Shown piece by piece: positions 34,811 to 43,047 of a stretch of 64,000 nucleotides of DNA. Under the pieces are notes generated by a model. It was given only the letters and a program-made list of their open reading frames with translations. It searched no databases and had not been told where the DNA came from. The position numbers and the translations under genes were made by a program. The DNA is taken from positions 1 to 64,000 of the forward strand of contig CAKPWR010000005.1 of NCBI GenBank assembly GCA_934196725.1, written 5' to 3'. This DNA is from an uncultured Prevotella sp. (GTDB lineage: Bacteria; Bacteroidota; Bacteroidia; Bacteroidales; Bacteroidaceae). Numbering within the stretch: the stretch's first letter is position 1; each line of letters starts with the position of its first letter.

Positions 34811-37432
34811 ATGAAATTACATTTCTTATTAGCTGCTTTATTAGCAGCCCAGTCTTTTTCAGCAACGGCTCAGGTTGTCCGGGAAAAGTTGAATCGTGCT
34901 CCTGTAGCTGTCAAGACCAGTCAGGGCATTCTCGTGTCTTGGCGTTCGTTGACCGCAGATGCCGGGGATTTATCTTTCGATGTTTATCGCAATGGCAAGA
35001 AGGTGGCTTCTGCCGTTTCGGATGTAACCAGCTATCTTGACGCCAATGGCAAGCCGGGCGATACTTATCGCATCGTGTCTTCGGCTGGTGAGGCGAGCGA
35101 GGCAAAGGCCTGGAACAACATGTTTACCACCTTCGACGTGAAGCGTCCTGCCAGCATCAAGAGTGGAAACACCACCGGAAGATACCGTCCGGACGACATG
35201 GCTGTAGGCGACCTGGATGGTGACGGCAATTATGAACTGATTCTGAAATGGCTGCCCGACAACCAGCGTGACAGTGGAAAGGATGGCTATGCTTCGCCGG
35301 TCATCATCAGCGCTTATCGCATGGACGGAACTCCGTTGTGGGAGAAGAACATCAACCTGGGACTCAACGTCCGTTCGGGTAATCACACCACGCAGATGGT
35401 GGTTTATGACTTTGATGGCGACGGAAAGGCTGAGCTGATCTGCAAGACGGCAAATGGTTCTACCGACGGTAAGGGAAAGTATGTAACCGAGGCTGGCGAT
35501 GCTGGCATCCAGGCTGTGGATAATTCCAAGACTTATCTGAACAGCAAGGGTAGAGTAACCGGCGGTGAGGAATTCCTGACTGTTTTCAATGGAGAAACGG
35601 GTGAGGCAATGCACACTATCTGGTATTCGCCAAGCCGTTCGGGAGAAGATTTTCCTTCATCGGCTACTGCCAATTCCGCCTTCTTCGGCGATAGCAACTG
35701 CAATCGCTCGGAGCGCTTCAATGCCTGCGCTGCTTATCTTGACGGAATGGACAGGTTGCCATCGGCCGTGTTCCAGCGTGGATATTACAAGAACTGCTTC
35801 CTGTGGGCTGTGGATTGGAACGGAAAGGAACTTTCTACCCGCTGGCTCCATAAGGGCCTGAGTAACAAGTGGGAAGTGGTAGACGGCAAGGGCAAGGTGC
35901 TCAGTTCGGGAACGGAAAGTTCCAGCTTCGGACAGGGCGTGCACGGCATTTCCGTGGGCGATGTGAACAATGATGGCTTTGATGACATCTGCATCGGTGC
36001 GGCTACCATCGGTCATGATGGTAAGTTGCTCTGTGCCACGGGCAAGGGGCATGGCGACGCCATTCATCTTGCCGACCTTTGTCCAGACCGTCCGGGCTTG
36101 GAGGTGATGATGCCTCACGAGGAAAAGGCGGGCGGTTATGGCTGGGATGTGCATGATGCAGCTACAGGCGAATTTCTTTGCGTAGCCACGGGCGATAGAG
36201 ACAACGGTCGCGGACTGGCGGCTGATTTCGTACCTGCCAACAGAGGTTACGAGTTCTGGTCGAGCACGGATTCTGACGTGCGCGATTGTGCTACCGGCAA
36301 GACGGTGATTGCCGGTAAGAAGCCAGACACCAACTTTAGAATCTACTGGACGGGCGATCCATACGACCAGACTTTCGATGGTCGTTACAGTACCACGACG
36401 GGTGGTTATTCTCCACGTATCCAAAACTACAATACGGCAAGAAAGAGCATCGTCACCTTCCAGAATTTCTACGAATATGGCAATCCTTCAGCCTGCAATA
36501 CTACCAAGGCAACTCCATGTCTGCAGGCAGACTTGCTGGGCGACTGGCGTGAGGAGCTGATCATGTTCCAGCATGAGGACGATTACACTTCTCCAACTTG
36601 CAAGATTATGATTTTCTCTACTCCTGAGCCTACTAAATATAAGGTTCCTTGTCTGATGGAAGACCATGTTTATCGCATGGGCGTAGTATGGCAGAATTCA
36701 TCTTATAACCAGCCACCTCATCTGGGTTATTACCTCCCGGATTATCTGGGCGTAGATGGAAGTACTTATGTTACCCAGACTGTGAGCCATGCGCCTGAGA
36801 AGGTGGCTGTAGAGAAGCCTACAACCGGTGCTGAAGAGGTGAAGACCCCTTCGGTGGACAAGGGAATCATTAAGGGCATTTGCTATACGGCTGGAGAGAA
36901 GGGTGAGATAACAGCTTCTTCATCTAATGGCTACATCAAGATGAGAACCAATAACAATGGTGAAACCATCACTTTCTCTGTGAATGAGGGGTATCGCATT
37001 ACGGGCATCAATGTGGAGGGTTACAGTAATAATACTTCTACCACAGCCGACCGTTCTATCTATCTTACAGGTGTTTATGTGGATGGAAGCGAAAGTTCTG
37101 TTCTTGCAAATCAGGTAACATTGCCTGGCGGAACAGCCGGTCAGTCTCCTGTAACCGTCGACCTCAAGGACCTTGCTGCAACCAAGAGCATCAAGCTGAC
37201 GTTTGATAATTCTAACATTACAAGCGGTGATGTGGATGCTAAGGGTAAGAACAAGCAGATCTTTGCCAGAGTAACCTTTACTTATGAGCAGATAACCAAC
37301 GGAATCAAGGTGGTTCAGACAGCCGTGGTGAAGGATGATGGTAAGATTTACAACATGCTGGGTCAGCAGGTTGAACGAATGAAGAGCGGACAGATTTATA
37401 TCTGTAATGGCAAGAAGTTTATCGCCAGATAA
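34811..37432 (+). CDS. Rhamnogalacturonan lyase, polysaccharide lyase family 11
   Basis: 873 residues with a signal peptide (LLAAQSFSATAQ). The beta-propeller lyase core (about 25-610) contains the calcium-binding loops typical of PL11: GDLDGDGNYEL, DFDGDGKAEL and GDVNNDGFDDI, and motifs such as NVRSGNHTTQMVVYDFDG. It cleaves the backbone of rhamnogalacturonan-I by beta-elimination outside the cytoplasm. The 250-residue C-terminal extension holds a beta-sandwich-like domain (AGEKGEITASSSNGYIKMRTNN...) and ends in YNMLGQQVERMKSGQIYICNGKKF, a C-terminal sorting-type tail as on proteins of this phylum that are exported by type IX-like routes. Confidence 0.93.
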   Translation: MKLHFLLAALLAAQSFSATAQVVREKLNRAPVAVKTSQGILVSWRSLTADAGDLSFDVYRNGKKVASAVSDVTSYLDANGKPGDTYRIVSSAGEASEAKAWNNMFTTFDVKRPASIKSGNTTGRYRPDDMAVGDLDGDGNYELILKWLPDNQRDSGKDGYASPVIISAYRMDGTPLWEKNINLGLNVRSGNHTTQMVVYDFDGDGKAELICKTANGSTDGKGKYVTEAGDAGIQAVDNSKTYLNSKGRVTGGEEFLTVFNGETGEAMHTIWYSPSRSGEDFPSSATANSAFFGDSNCNRSERFNACAAYLDGMDRLPSAVFQRGYYKNCFLWAVDWNGKELSTRWLHKGLSNKWEVVDGKGKVLSSGTESSSFGQGVHGISVGDVNNDGFDDICIGAATIGHDGKLLCATGKGHGDAIHLADLCPDRPGLEVMMPHEEKAGGYGWDVHDAATGEFLCVATGDRDNGRGLAADFVPANRGYEFWSSTDSDVRDCATGKTVIAGKKPDTNFRIYWTGDPYDQTFDGRYSTTTGGYSPRIQNYNTARKSIVTFQNFYEYGNPSACNTTKATPCLQADLLGDWREELIMFQHEDDYTSPTCKIMIFSTPEPTKYKVPCLMEDHVYRMGVVWQNSSYNQPPHLGYYLPDYLGVDGSTYVTQTVSHAPEKVAVEKPTTGAEEVKTPSVDKGIIKGICYTAGEKGEITASSSNGYIKMRTNNNGETITFSVNEGYRITGINVEGYSNNTSTTADRSIYLTGVYVDGSESSVLANQVTLPGGTAGQSPVTVDLKDLAATKSIKLTFDNSNITSGDVDAKGKNKQIFARVTFTYEQITNGIKVVQTAVVKDDGKIYNMLGQQVERMKSGQIYICNGKKFIAR

Positions 37433-37505
37433 ACCCGATAAGCCCGATAAAGGATTTGAATAAAAGAATTCAATATTTTAGGATTCAATATCAGGGATTC
37501 AATAT

Positions 37506-37547
37506 AAAAAGGAGCAAAGACTTATTCATGGTCTTTGCTCCTTTTTT
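37506..37547 (+). terminator. Terminator after the PL11 gene
   Basis: AAAAAGGAGCAAAGAC pairs with GTCTTTGCTCCTTTTT (loop TTATTCATG), with a T-run after it. Confidence 0.85.
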
Positions 37548-37598
37548 AATCATTTATAGATGATTTTTACTTCTATAGATGGATTTAACTTCAGTAAA

Positions 37599-37790
37599 TT
37601 AACCTTCGAGGATAATTTCAGCCACGTCTTCTGGTGTATTCCAAAGGATTCCATCCTGCAGCTCATCGTCGGTAAAACCGTTGAGCGCTTCCTGTGCTTC
37701 CTTAGGAGTGATGGCTGGAGTTCCGTCCTCATTTTTTGCATCGAGCAATGCCTGCAAGACAGCTGCTCTGTATTCTTCGATTGTCATCAT
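37599..37790 (-). CDS. Small hypothetical protein, 63 residues
   Basis: Acidic, helical, no signal (MTIEEYRAAVLQALLDAKNEDGTPAITPKEAQEALNGFTDDEL, then ILWNTPEDVAEIILEG). I do not recognise the family. It is supported as a gene by its own TACCTTTG element at 37839-37846, about 50 bases upstream, and by two consecutive ATG codons at its start. Nothing in the context gives its role. Confidence 0.65.
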   Translation of the reverse strand: MMTIEEYRAAVLQALLDAKNEDGTPAITPKEAQEALNGFTDDELQDGILWNTPEDVAEIILEG

Positions 37791-37838
37791 AATTTTTATG
37801 TCGTTTCGTTGTTTATTCTATCGTTTATTTGATGGTGA

Positions 37839-37846
37839 CAAAGGTA
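37839..37846 (-). promoter_or_regulatory. Promoter of the small gene at 37599
   Basis: TACCTTTG followed by T on the minus strand. Confidence 0.55.
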
Positions 37847-37947
37847 ATGTTTTTTTTCGGAAAAACCAAGTTTTTTTGTCATTTTCTTTCGGAGAATATT
37901 GAAAAGTTTTAAATTTTCATGTATTTGAAATGTGAACGGCAGGAGTG

Positions 37948-38826
37948 TTAGCCGTTGTCTTGTTTTTCCAGATAGAATGTAACATGGTAGCCGGAGATGG
38001 AAGTATCGGCAAGTCCCAGTTCGATGTTCTGCATCATCAGCATCTGTCGGGAGAGGGATAGTCCGATGCCCGTGCCGGATGATTTGGTGGTGAAGAATGG
38101 GATGAAGATTTCCCGTGCTACATCGGCAGGGATGGGGTCTCCGTTGTTACTGAACAGCAGGATAGGGTGGCTGTTTTGGCTCATGCGGACATCGATGTCG
38201 GTGGCATGGGCTTCGATGGCATTCTTGGTAAGATTGATGAATACCTGTCGCAGCATGTTGCGGTCGGCTTCCAGCGTGGCATCCTTGGGGAGGGAAATGT
38301 GCCAGATGAGGTCGGGATAGAGCGTCCTGATGCTTTCCAGGAAAGAGGCAAGCGGGAGGGGTTCTACGACGGGAGCCTGAAGCTGGGTGAGCTTGCGGTA
38401 ACTATCTACAAAGTTGGTGAGCGACTTGCTGGTGTCGTGAATCGCCTGAATGCCTTCCTCGTATTCGCTTCCCTTGATCTGCGGGTTGCCGAGATAGGCC
38501 TGGCAGATGCTGGAGATGGGAGCTGTGGCGTTCATGATTTCGTGAGTGAGCACACGGGTCAGCTTTTGCCAGGATTCCACTTCGTGCCGGGCAACGAGGC
38601 GGGCAATATCGCCCTGCATGTCGTTGAGTGCCTGCTGCAAGGCTCTTTCGCCTGGCAGCAAGCCCGAAGTGGGGAGGCGGAAGGCATAATCGCCATTTCT
38701 TACAGCCTCACGCATCAGAAAGGCACGCGCCTTCAGCCTTCGCTGATGGCGAAGGAACAGATAGATGAGACCGCCCAGGATGAGGCAGATTCCACCTATT
38801 AAATATATAAGTTTAATAATAACCAT
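37948..38826 (-). CDS. Sensor histidine kinase without a sensor domain
   Basis: 292 residues. One membrane segment at 5-25 is followed by a short HAMP-like stretch, the dimerisation helix with H95 (LTHEIMN) and a HATPase_c domain (NLTKNAIEAH, FTTKSSGTGIGLSL). No periplasmic domain exists, so the signal is sensed within the membrane or by a partner. The H-box sequence LTRVLTHEIMN is closely like the kinase at 52455 (RVLTHEIMN), so both belong to the same subfamily. Its partner regulator lies 90 bases upstream on the same strand. Confidence 0.9.
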   Translation of the reverse strand: MVIIKLIYLIGGICLILGGLIYLFLRHQRRLKARAFLMREAVRNGDYAFRLPTSGLLPGERALQQALNDMQGDIARLVARHEVESWQKLTRVLTHEIMNATAPISSICQAYLGNPQIKGSEYEEGIQAIHDTSKSLTNFVDSYRKLTQLQAPVVEPLPLASFLESIRTLYPDLIWHISLPKDATLEADRNMLRQVFINLTKNAIEAHATDIDVRMSQNSHPILLFSNNGDPIPADVAREIFIPFFTTKSSGTGIGLSLSRQMLMMQNIELGLADTSISGYHVTFYLEKQDNG

Positions 38827-38916
38827 AAAAATAGTTCTAATACAATAGCTCTAATACATTTGTCTCTTAACTTCCCCCTAACTTCTCTTAACTTCTTTAA
38901 CTTCCCCTACAAGGCG

Positions 38917-39435
38917 TCATCTCTTCAGTTTAGCATAAAGGGTTTGTCGGGTAATTCCGAGCATTTCGGCAGCACGCGAGATGTTGCCGTGGCATTTATC
39001 CACAACCTTCCGGATGTAATCGTTCTCGAAATTTTCCAAGGTTGCCACTTCCGTATTGTTGTCGATGGCGTCCTTGAGCACTCTTATCAGTTCGTCATTA
39101 TCCCAGGGTTTGGTGACGAAATCGGCGGCTCCGCTTTTCAATCCCTTGATGGCAAGCTGCACGTCGGCAAAGGCGGTGATAAGCACCACGGGGATGTGGG
39201 CGTGGAGCCGGCGGAAGGTGCGGAGCCAGAGTAAACCGTCCTGTCCGCTGTTTACGCCAAGCGAGAAATTCATGTCGAGCAGGATGAGATCTACCTGCTC
39301 CTGTTGCAGCAGCGTGGGGGCTGTATCTGGGCGAGAAAGGGTGAGAATCCGTTCGAACGTATTGCCCAGACAGATTTTCAGCGCCGTGAGTATCGACGGA
39401 TTATCGTCGATGACAAGAAGGGTTCCGTATTTCAT
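38917..39435 (-). CDS. Response regulator with Fis-type HTH and no AAA domain
   Basis: 172 residues: receiver domain (acidic pocket VIDD, phospho-acceptor D54 in LLDMNFS, conserved K109 in VTKPW) and a Fis-type HTH at 140-172 (NISRAAEMLGITRQTLYAKLKR). The sigma-54-contacting AAA+ domain found in the relative at 53635 is missing, so it cannot drive sigma-54 promoters directly. I set the start at 39435 because the TACTTTTG promoter element at 39454-39461 lies just upstream; earlier Met codons fall within it. Confidence 0.9.
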   Translation of the reverse strand: MKYGTLLVIDDNPSILTALKICLGNTFERILTLSRPDTAPTLLQQEQVDLILLDMNFSLGVNSGQDGLLWLRTFRRLHAHIPVVLITAFADVQLAIKGLKSGAADFVTKPWDNDELIRVLKDAIDNNTEVATLENFENDYIRKVVDKCHGNISRAAEMLGITRQTLYAKLKR

Positions 39436-39453
39436 ATTTTCTTTTTTTGTTTG

Positions 39454-39461
39454 CAAAAGTA
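39454..39461 (-). promoter_or_regulatory. Promoter of the short response regulator
   Basis: TACTTTTG followed by C on the minus strand, with a leader of about 12 nt. Confidence 0.6.
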
Positions 39462-39503
39462 CGCTTTTTTCCCGAAACGACAAACAAAAACGGGGCAGTT
39501 GTG

Positions 39504-39540
39504 TGATAATCATACAATAGAGTGTATGAATTTCATACAA
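39504..39540. promoter_or_regulatory. Palindromic operator candidate TGTATGAA-T-TTCATACA
   Basis: The 17-bp dyad at 39523-39539 is preceded by another CATACA half-site at 39511-39516. It lies about 43 bases upstream of the regulator's -7 element and 50 bases before the promoter at 39589 of the ABC permease gene, a site where a dimeric regulator could control both. Confidence 0.65.
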
Positions 39541-39588
39541 TCCACCTTTCGGGCTGGTGAAATTCTTGGCAGAAAACGGGAGAAGCCG

Positions 39589-39596
39589 TAACTTTG
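39589..39596 (+). promoter_or_regulatory. Promoter of the first ABC permease, -7 element
   Basis: TAACTTTG followed by C, with CTTG 21 bases before it as a weak -33. The leader of about 228 nt contains the dispersed repeat at 39624-39716. Confidence 0.6.
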
Positions 39597-39623
39597 CAGC
39601 AGCTAACGAAAGCAGGGAAAGGT

Positions 39624-39716
39624 TTTAAAGCTTTTGCCCTTACAGGGCGCAAGGTTGCGTCCATAAACACCCAGGGCGTTGCCCTGGGCTAGGAGCTTCT
39701 GCCCTTTCAGGGCGTG
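39624..39716 (+). repeat. Dispersed GGGC-rich repeat, copy B
   Basis: Nearly identical to 26711-26804 over 93 bases, with a few substitutions and a one-base length difference. Here it lies in the leader of an ABC permease gene rather than after a gene. Confidence 0.85.
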
Positions 39717-39830
39717 TGGGGCAATTTGCTCCTGCCTTTTAATGCGTATGGATGTAATTTGCTCCTGCCTTTTAATGAGTATAGGGCAATTGAAAAAAGA
39801 TTTTAAGTGAAACAAAAAATAAATGAGTAT

Positions 39831-42170
39831 ATGATGAAAAGTTATGTGAAATTCTTATCACGCAACAAGCTTTATGCCACCATAGAGGCTTTGGGCCTCT
39901 CGGTGGCGTTGGCTTTTGTGCTGATTCTCGTTTCCTATGCTACTGCAGAGTATCGTGTGGGAACGAATCAGAAACTGGCGAAGGAACTCTATGTTGCAGG
40001 TTCCGGCGATTTTCTCGGAATGACCTGGGGCACAGCCAAGGAATTCTTTCCTTCCATCCCGGAAATCAAGGGATGGACAAGATTTGGTGAATATTATGCT
40101 CCGCAGGGAGCCATGATAGATGGACAGTATTATGAGGCAAAATATCTGGCTATAGACCCGAACTTTTGCCAATTCATGGATTATCAATGCCGTGGTTGTG
40201 CGCCAGATCATCTCCTTTCGGATGCTCATCAGGCGATGGTTTCGGAATCGTTCGCCAAGAAAGCCTTCGGCAGCGCAAATCCTATCGGCCGCACCATCCA
40301 ATGCGGTAAGCTGCAACTGAAGGTGGTGGGAATCATGGAGGATTTCGGCCGTGAAGACCTTCTTAACCCATACGATATTTTCGTGTCGATGAAACTGATA
40401 GAAGCTGAGGCTCAGGCGATGGATCAGTTTGGCTCCTGCACTACGGTGGCGCGACTGGCAAAGAATGCTGACTCGGAAAAGGTGAGACAGACTTTGCTTG
40501 GCAAATACATGAACTACTGGAAGGGATGGAAGAAGGAATCGGATGGAGTCACCTTCATGTGGGGTTGCCAGTTTGTGAGATGGGACCAGATTCATTTTAC
40601 GGATGATGTCGATATTTTCAAGCATGGCAATCGTACTCTCGTGAATATCCTTCTGGTCGTAGCGCTGGTTCTGCTGCTTTCTGCCTTGTTCAATTATATC
40701 AATCTTACGGTGGCTCAGATTGGCAACCGTGCGAAGGAGATGGCTACCCGAAGACTGCTGGGCGAATCGGTAGGGGGCGTAATGCTGCGCTATCTCAAGG
40801 AGTCGGCGCTCTTCACGGCAGTCTGCTTCCTGTTGGGCTTGTTGATATCCTGGGCATTTATCCCGTTGTTCAATTCGATGTTGGATACGAAAATCGACCT
40901 GTTCCATTCCTTCGACCTTCTGTGGTTCCTGCCGTTGGCTTACGTCGTCATTTCCATCTTTGCGGGAATCCTTCCTGCCATCGTGGTTTCCCGTTTCAAT
41001 CCGATAGATGTGGTGAAGGGAACCATCCGCATGCGCAGCAAGATGTGGTTCAGCAAGATATTTATCGTAGCCCAGAACGTCATCAGTATCACGCTGGTAG
41101 TCATGGCGATAACGATGATGCTCCAGATGAAGCATCTTGCCGATTTGCCATTGGGTTATCAGACGAAGGATATTGTTTCCATCTTTTCTTCCTTGGATGG
41201 TTCGCCGGAGAAGATGGCTATTCTCAAGAACCGATTGAAAGCGCTTCCTGAGGTGGAAGAGGCAACTTACGGCACCGCCAATCCTATTGCAAGCTGGGGA
41301 AACGGCGTGCATGATGACAACGAAAAACTGATAGGAATGCTCCGTATGTTCTTGGCAGATTCCACGGCGATGAAGATGTTAGGAATCAGGGTGATTGAGC
41401 AGTATTGTGAACCAGCCTATGGCAAGATTTGGGTAACGGAAGATGCGAAGCGGGCCTATGGCGTTTCTGCCCACAAGCCTTGGTTCGGAATGAGAATGAA
41501 GGATGGAAAGCATGAATACGAGGTTTGTGGCGTGATTGCCGATTATCATAGTGGAGATGCGCTGAGAGAGAATGAGAAAACGGAGCATAATGCCATTGGA
41601 GTCCTCACCCCGCAGCAAGGTGGATGGACTGTTCTGGTGAAAACCCGTGGCGATCATGCCCAGGCGCTGCAGGCAATCAGGAATACCTGCAAGCAGGTGG
41701 CTAAGGAACTGATAGGTGTTCCTACGGAAATGGAGGTGGAGTATATGGATGATACTTTGAAGAATAACCTCAAGGACAAGCATAATATGATGGTGCTCAT
41801 CATCACCTTCATGAGCATCTCTATCCTGATTTCTGCCCTGGGTCTCTTCGGAATGTCGGTTTATTACGGCAACCAGCAGAAGCGCCAGATTGCCCTGCGT
41901 AAGGTGATGGGTGCTTCGATTGGGGATGCGGCTTGGCAACTGGCCAGGAGATTCCTCGTCAGTTCGCTGGTGGCTGTGGTCATCGCCATCCCTATCTGTG
42001 TGAAGCTGATGCAGACTTATCTCATGGATTTCGTCCATCGCATCTCCTTCCCTTGGTGGGTGTTGCTGGCTGGTGCCGTCTTTACTTTATTGATAGCCTT
42101 TGTTTCGGTTATCGGCTGCACCCTGCGTACGGCGATGTCGAATCCGATAGACAGCATCAAGGCTGAATAA
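39831..42170 (+). CDS. ABC transporter permease, MacB/FtsX type (first)
   Basis: 779 residues from the ATG at 39831; the GTG at 39807 lies in the leader. Topology: one helix near 15-40 (LYATIEALGLSVALAFVLILVSY), a periplasmic MacB_PCD domain, three helices at about 280-400 with the FtsX signature region (RAKEMATRRLLGESVG), then a second half with a helix, another periplasmic domain and three helices (QIALRKVMGASIGDAAWQLARRF). This eight-helix, tandem form acts as a homodimer or heterodimer with a LolD/MacB-like ATPase in mechanotransmission-type export of peptides or lipoproteins. The next gene provides the ATPase. Confidence 0.9.
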   Translation: MMKSYVKFLSRNKLYATIEALGLSVALAFVLILVSYATAEYRVGTNQKLAKELYVAGSGDFLGMTWGTAKEFFPSIPEIKGWTRFGEYYAPQGAMIDGQYYEAKYLAIDPNFCQFMDYQCRGCAPDHLLSDAHQAMVSESFAKKAFGSANPIGRTIQCGKLQLKVVGIMEDFGREDLLNPYDIFVSMKLIEAEAQAMDQFGSCTTVARLAKNADSEKVRQTLLGKYMNYWKGWKKESDGVTFMWGCQFVRWDQIHFTDDVDIFKHGNRTLVNILLVVALVLLLSALFNYINLTVAQIGNRAKEMATRRLLGESVGGVMLRYLKESALFTAVCFLLGLLISWAFIPLFNSMLDTKIDLFHSFDLLWFLPLAYVVISIFAGILPAIVVSRFNPIDVVKGTIRMRSKMWFSKIFIVAQNVISITLVVMAITMMLQMKHLADLPLGYQTKDIVSIFSSLDGSPEKMAILKNRLKALPEVEEATYGTANPIASWGNGVHDDNEKLIGMLRMFLADSTAMKMLGIRVIEQYCEPAYGKIWVTEDAKRAYGVSAHKPWFGMRMKDGKHEYEVCGVIADYHSGDALRENEKTEHNAIGVLTPQQGGWTVLVKTRGDHAQALQAIRNTCKQVAKELIGVPTEMEVEYMDDTLKNNLKDKHNMMVLIITFMSISILISALGLFGMSVYYGNQQKRQIALRKVMGASIGDAAWQLARRFLVSSLVAVVIAIPICVKLMQTYLMDFVHRISFPWWVLLAGAVFTLLIAFVSVIGCTLRTAMSNPIDSIKAE

Positions 42171-42218
42171 TGAGTCATAAACTTTAAAAAGATTTCTAAC
42201 GATAAAAAGTTTTTTACG

Positions 42219-42899
42219 ATGATACGAACAGAGAATTTAACTAGAATATTCCGCACGGAAGAGGTGGAAACCATCGCCCTGAACGGCGTTAACATAGAAG
42301 TAGAAGATGGCGAGTTTATTGCCATCATGGGTCCTTCGGGATGCGGCAAGTCAACCTTGCTGAACATTCTGGGCTTGCTGGATAGTCCTACGGAGGGCAA
42401 GTATTGGCTGAATAACGAGGAAGTGGGCCATCTGAAGGAGCGTGAGCGTACCGCCTATCGCAAGGGTCGCATCGGCTTCGTGTTTCAGAACTTCAACCTT
42501 ATCGACGAACTTACCGTTGAGGAGAATGTGGATTTACAGCTGAAATACCTCGGAGTGGGGAAGGCAGAGCGCAAGGAGCGTGTGCTCGAAATTCTGAGAA
42601 AGGTGAAGCTGAGCCATCGTGCCAAGCATTATCCTCATCAGCTTTCGGGCGGTCAGCAGCAGAGGGTTGCCATCGCCCGTGCCGTGGTGGGCAAGCCTAG
42701 CATCATCCTTGCCGATGAGCCTACGGGTAACCTCGATTCCAAGAATGGTATGGAGGTGATGCAGTTGCTCAGCGAGCTGAACGAGGAGGGAACCACCATC
42801 GTGATGGTGACGCACTCCAAGCACGATGCTACCTACGCCAGTCGCATCATCAATCTGTTTGATGGACAAGTGGTGGATGCGGTAAATGATCAGCTTTAA
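42219..42899 (+). CDS. ABC transporter ATP-binding protein (first)
   Basis: 226 residues. Walker A GPSGCGKST near 39-47, Q-loop NFNLIDEL, signature LSGGQQQRVAIARA, Walker B IILADEPTGNLD and the H-loop MVTHS are complete. It is of the LolD/MacB subfamily and is the energy unit of the permease at 39831. It is highly similar to the ATPase at 48278, so one pair arose by duplication from the other. Stop codon context DQL matches the fragment at 51440-51547. Confidence 0.95.
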   Translation: MIRTENLTRIFRTEEVETIALNGVNIEVEDGEFIAIMGPSGCGKSTLLNILGLLDSPTEGKYWLNNEEVGHLKERERTAYRKGRIGFVFQNFNLIDELTVEENVDLQLKYLGVGKAERKERVLEILRKVKLSHRAKHYPHQLSGGQQQRVAIARAVVGKPSIILADEPTGNLDSKNGMEVMQLLSELNEEGTTIVMVTHSKHDATYASRIINLFDGQVVDAVNDQL

Positions 42900-42910
42900 T
42901 CTGCGATTTT

Positions 42911-42950
42911 CTGTCCAACAATTAGACGGTGGTGTCTAATTGTTGGACAG
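42911..42950. promoter_or_regulatory. Large inverted repeat, probable enhancer site for the NtrC-type regulator
   Basis: CTGTCCAACAATTAGAC and its perfect complement GTCTAATTGTTGGACAG flank GGTGGT. It contains the half-sites ATTAGAC and GTCTAAT, as in the palindrome at 55041. It lies 55 bases upstream of the sigma-54 promoter. No T-run follows, so a terminator is less likely. Confidence 0.8.
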
Positions 42951-43004
42951 TTTGTTTAATGAGGGTTTTTATTTAATGGCCTGATTATCAGGATAAGTGC
43001 TGTT

Positions 43005-43020
43005 TTGGCACGACTCTTGT
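43005..43020 (+). promoter_or_regulatory. Sigma-54-type promoter of the tolC-like gene
   Basis: TTGGCACG-ACTC-TTGT matches the -24/-12 consensus TTGGCACG-N4-TTGC except for the last base, with GG and the following G at the right distance. Transcription start would be near 43032, upstream of the ATG at 43048. Confidence 0.75.
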
Positions 43021-43047
43021 CCTAATCATGCCAAAATGAAGAAGATT

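Noticed and set aside
39858..41312. 484-codon open frame on the minus strand within the ABC permease gene
   Set aside because: It is a frame shadow: the plus-strand permease has clear domains and the antisense product has a composition dominated by His, Arg and Gln with no recognisable motif.
42911..42950. Terminator for the first ABC ATPase
   Set aside because: The hairpin is perfect but has no T-run, and its half-sites recur in a non-terminator position at 55041; an enhancer site fits better, although a double role is not excluded.
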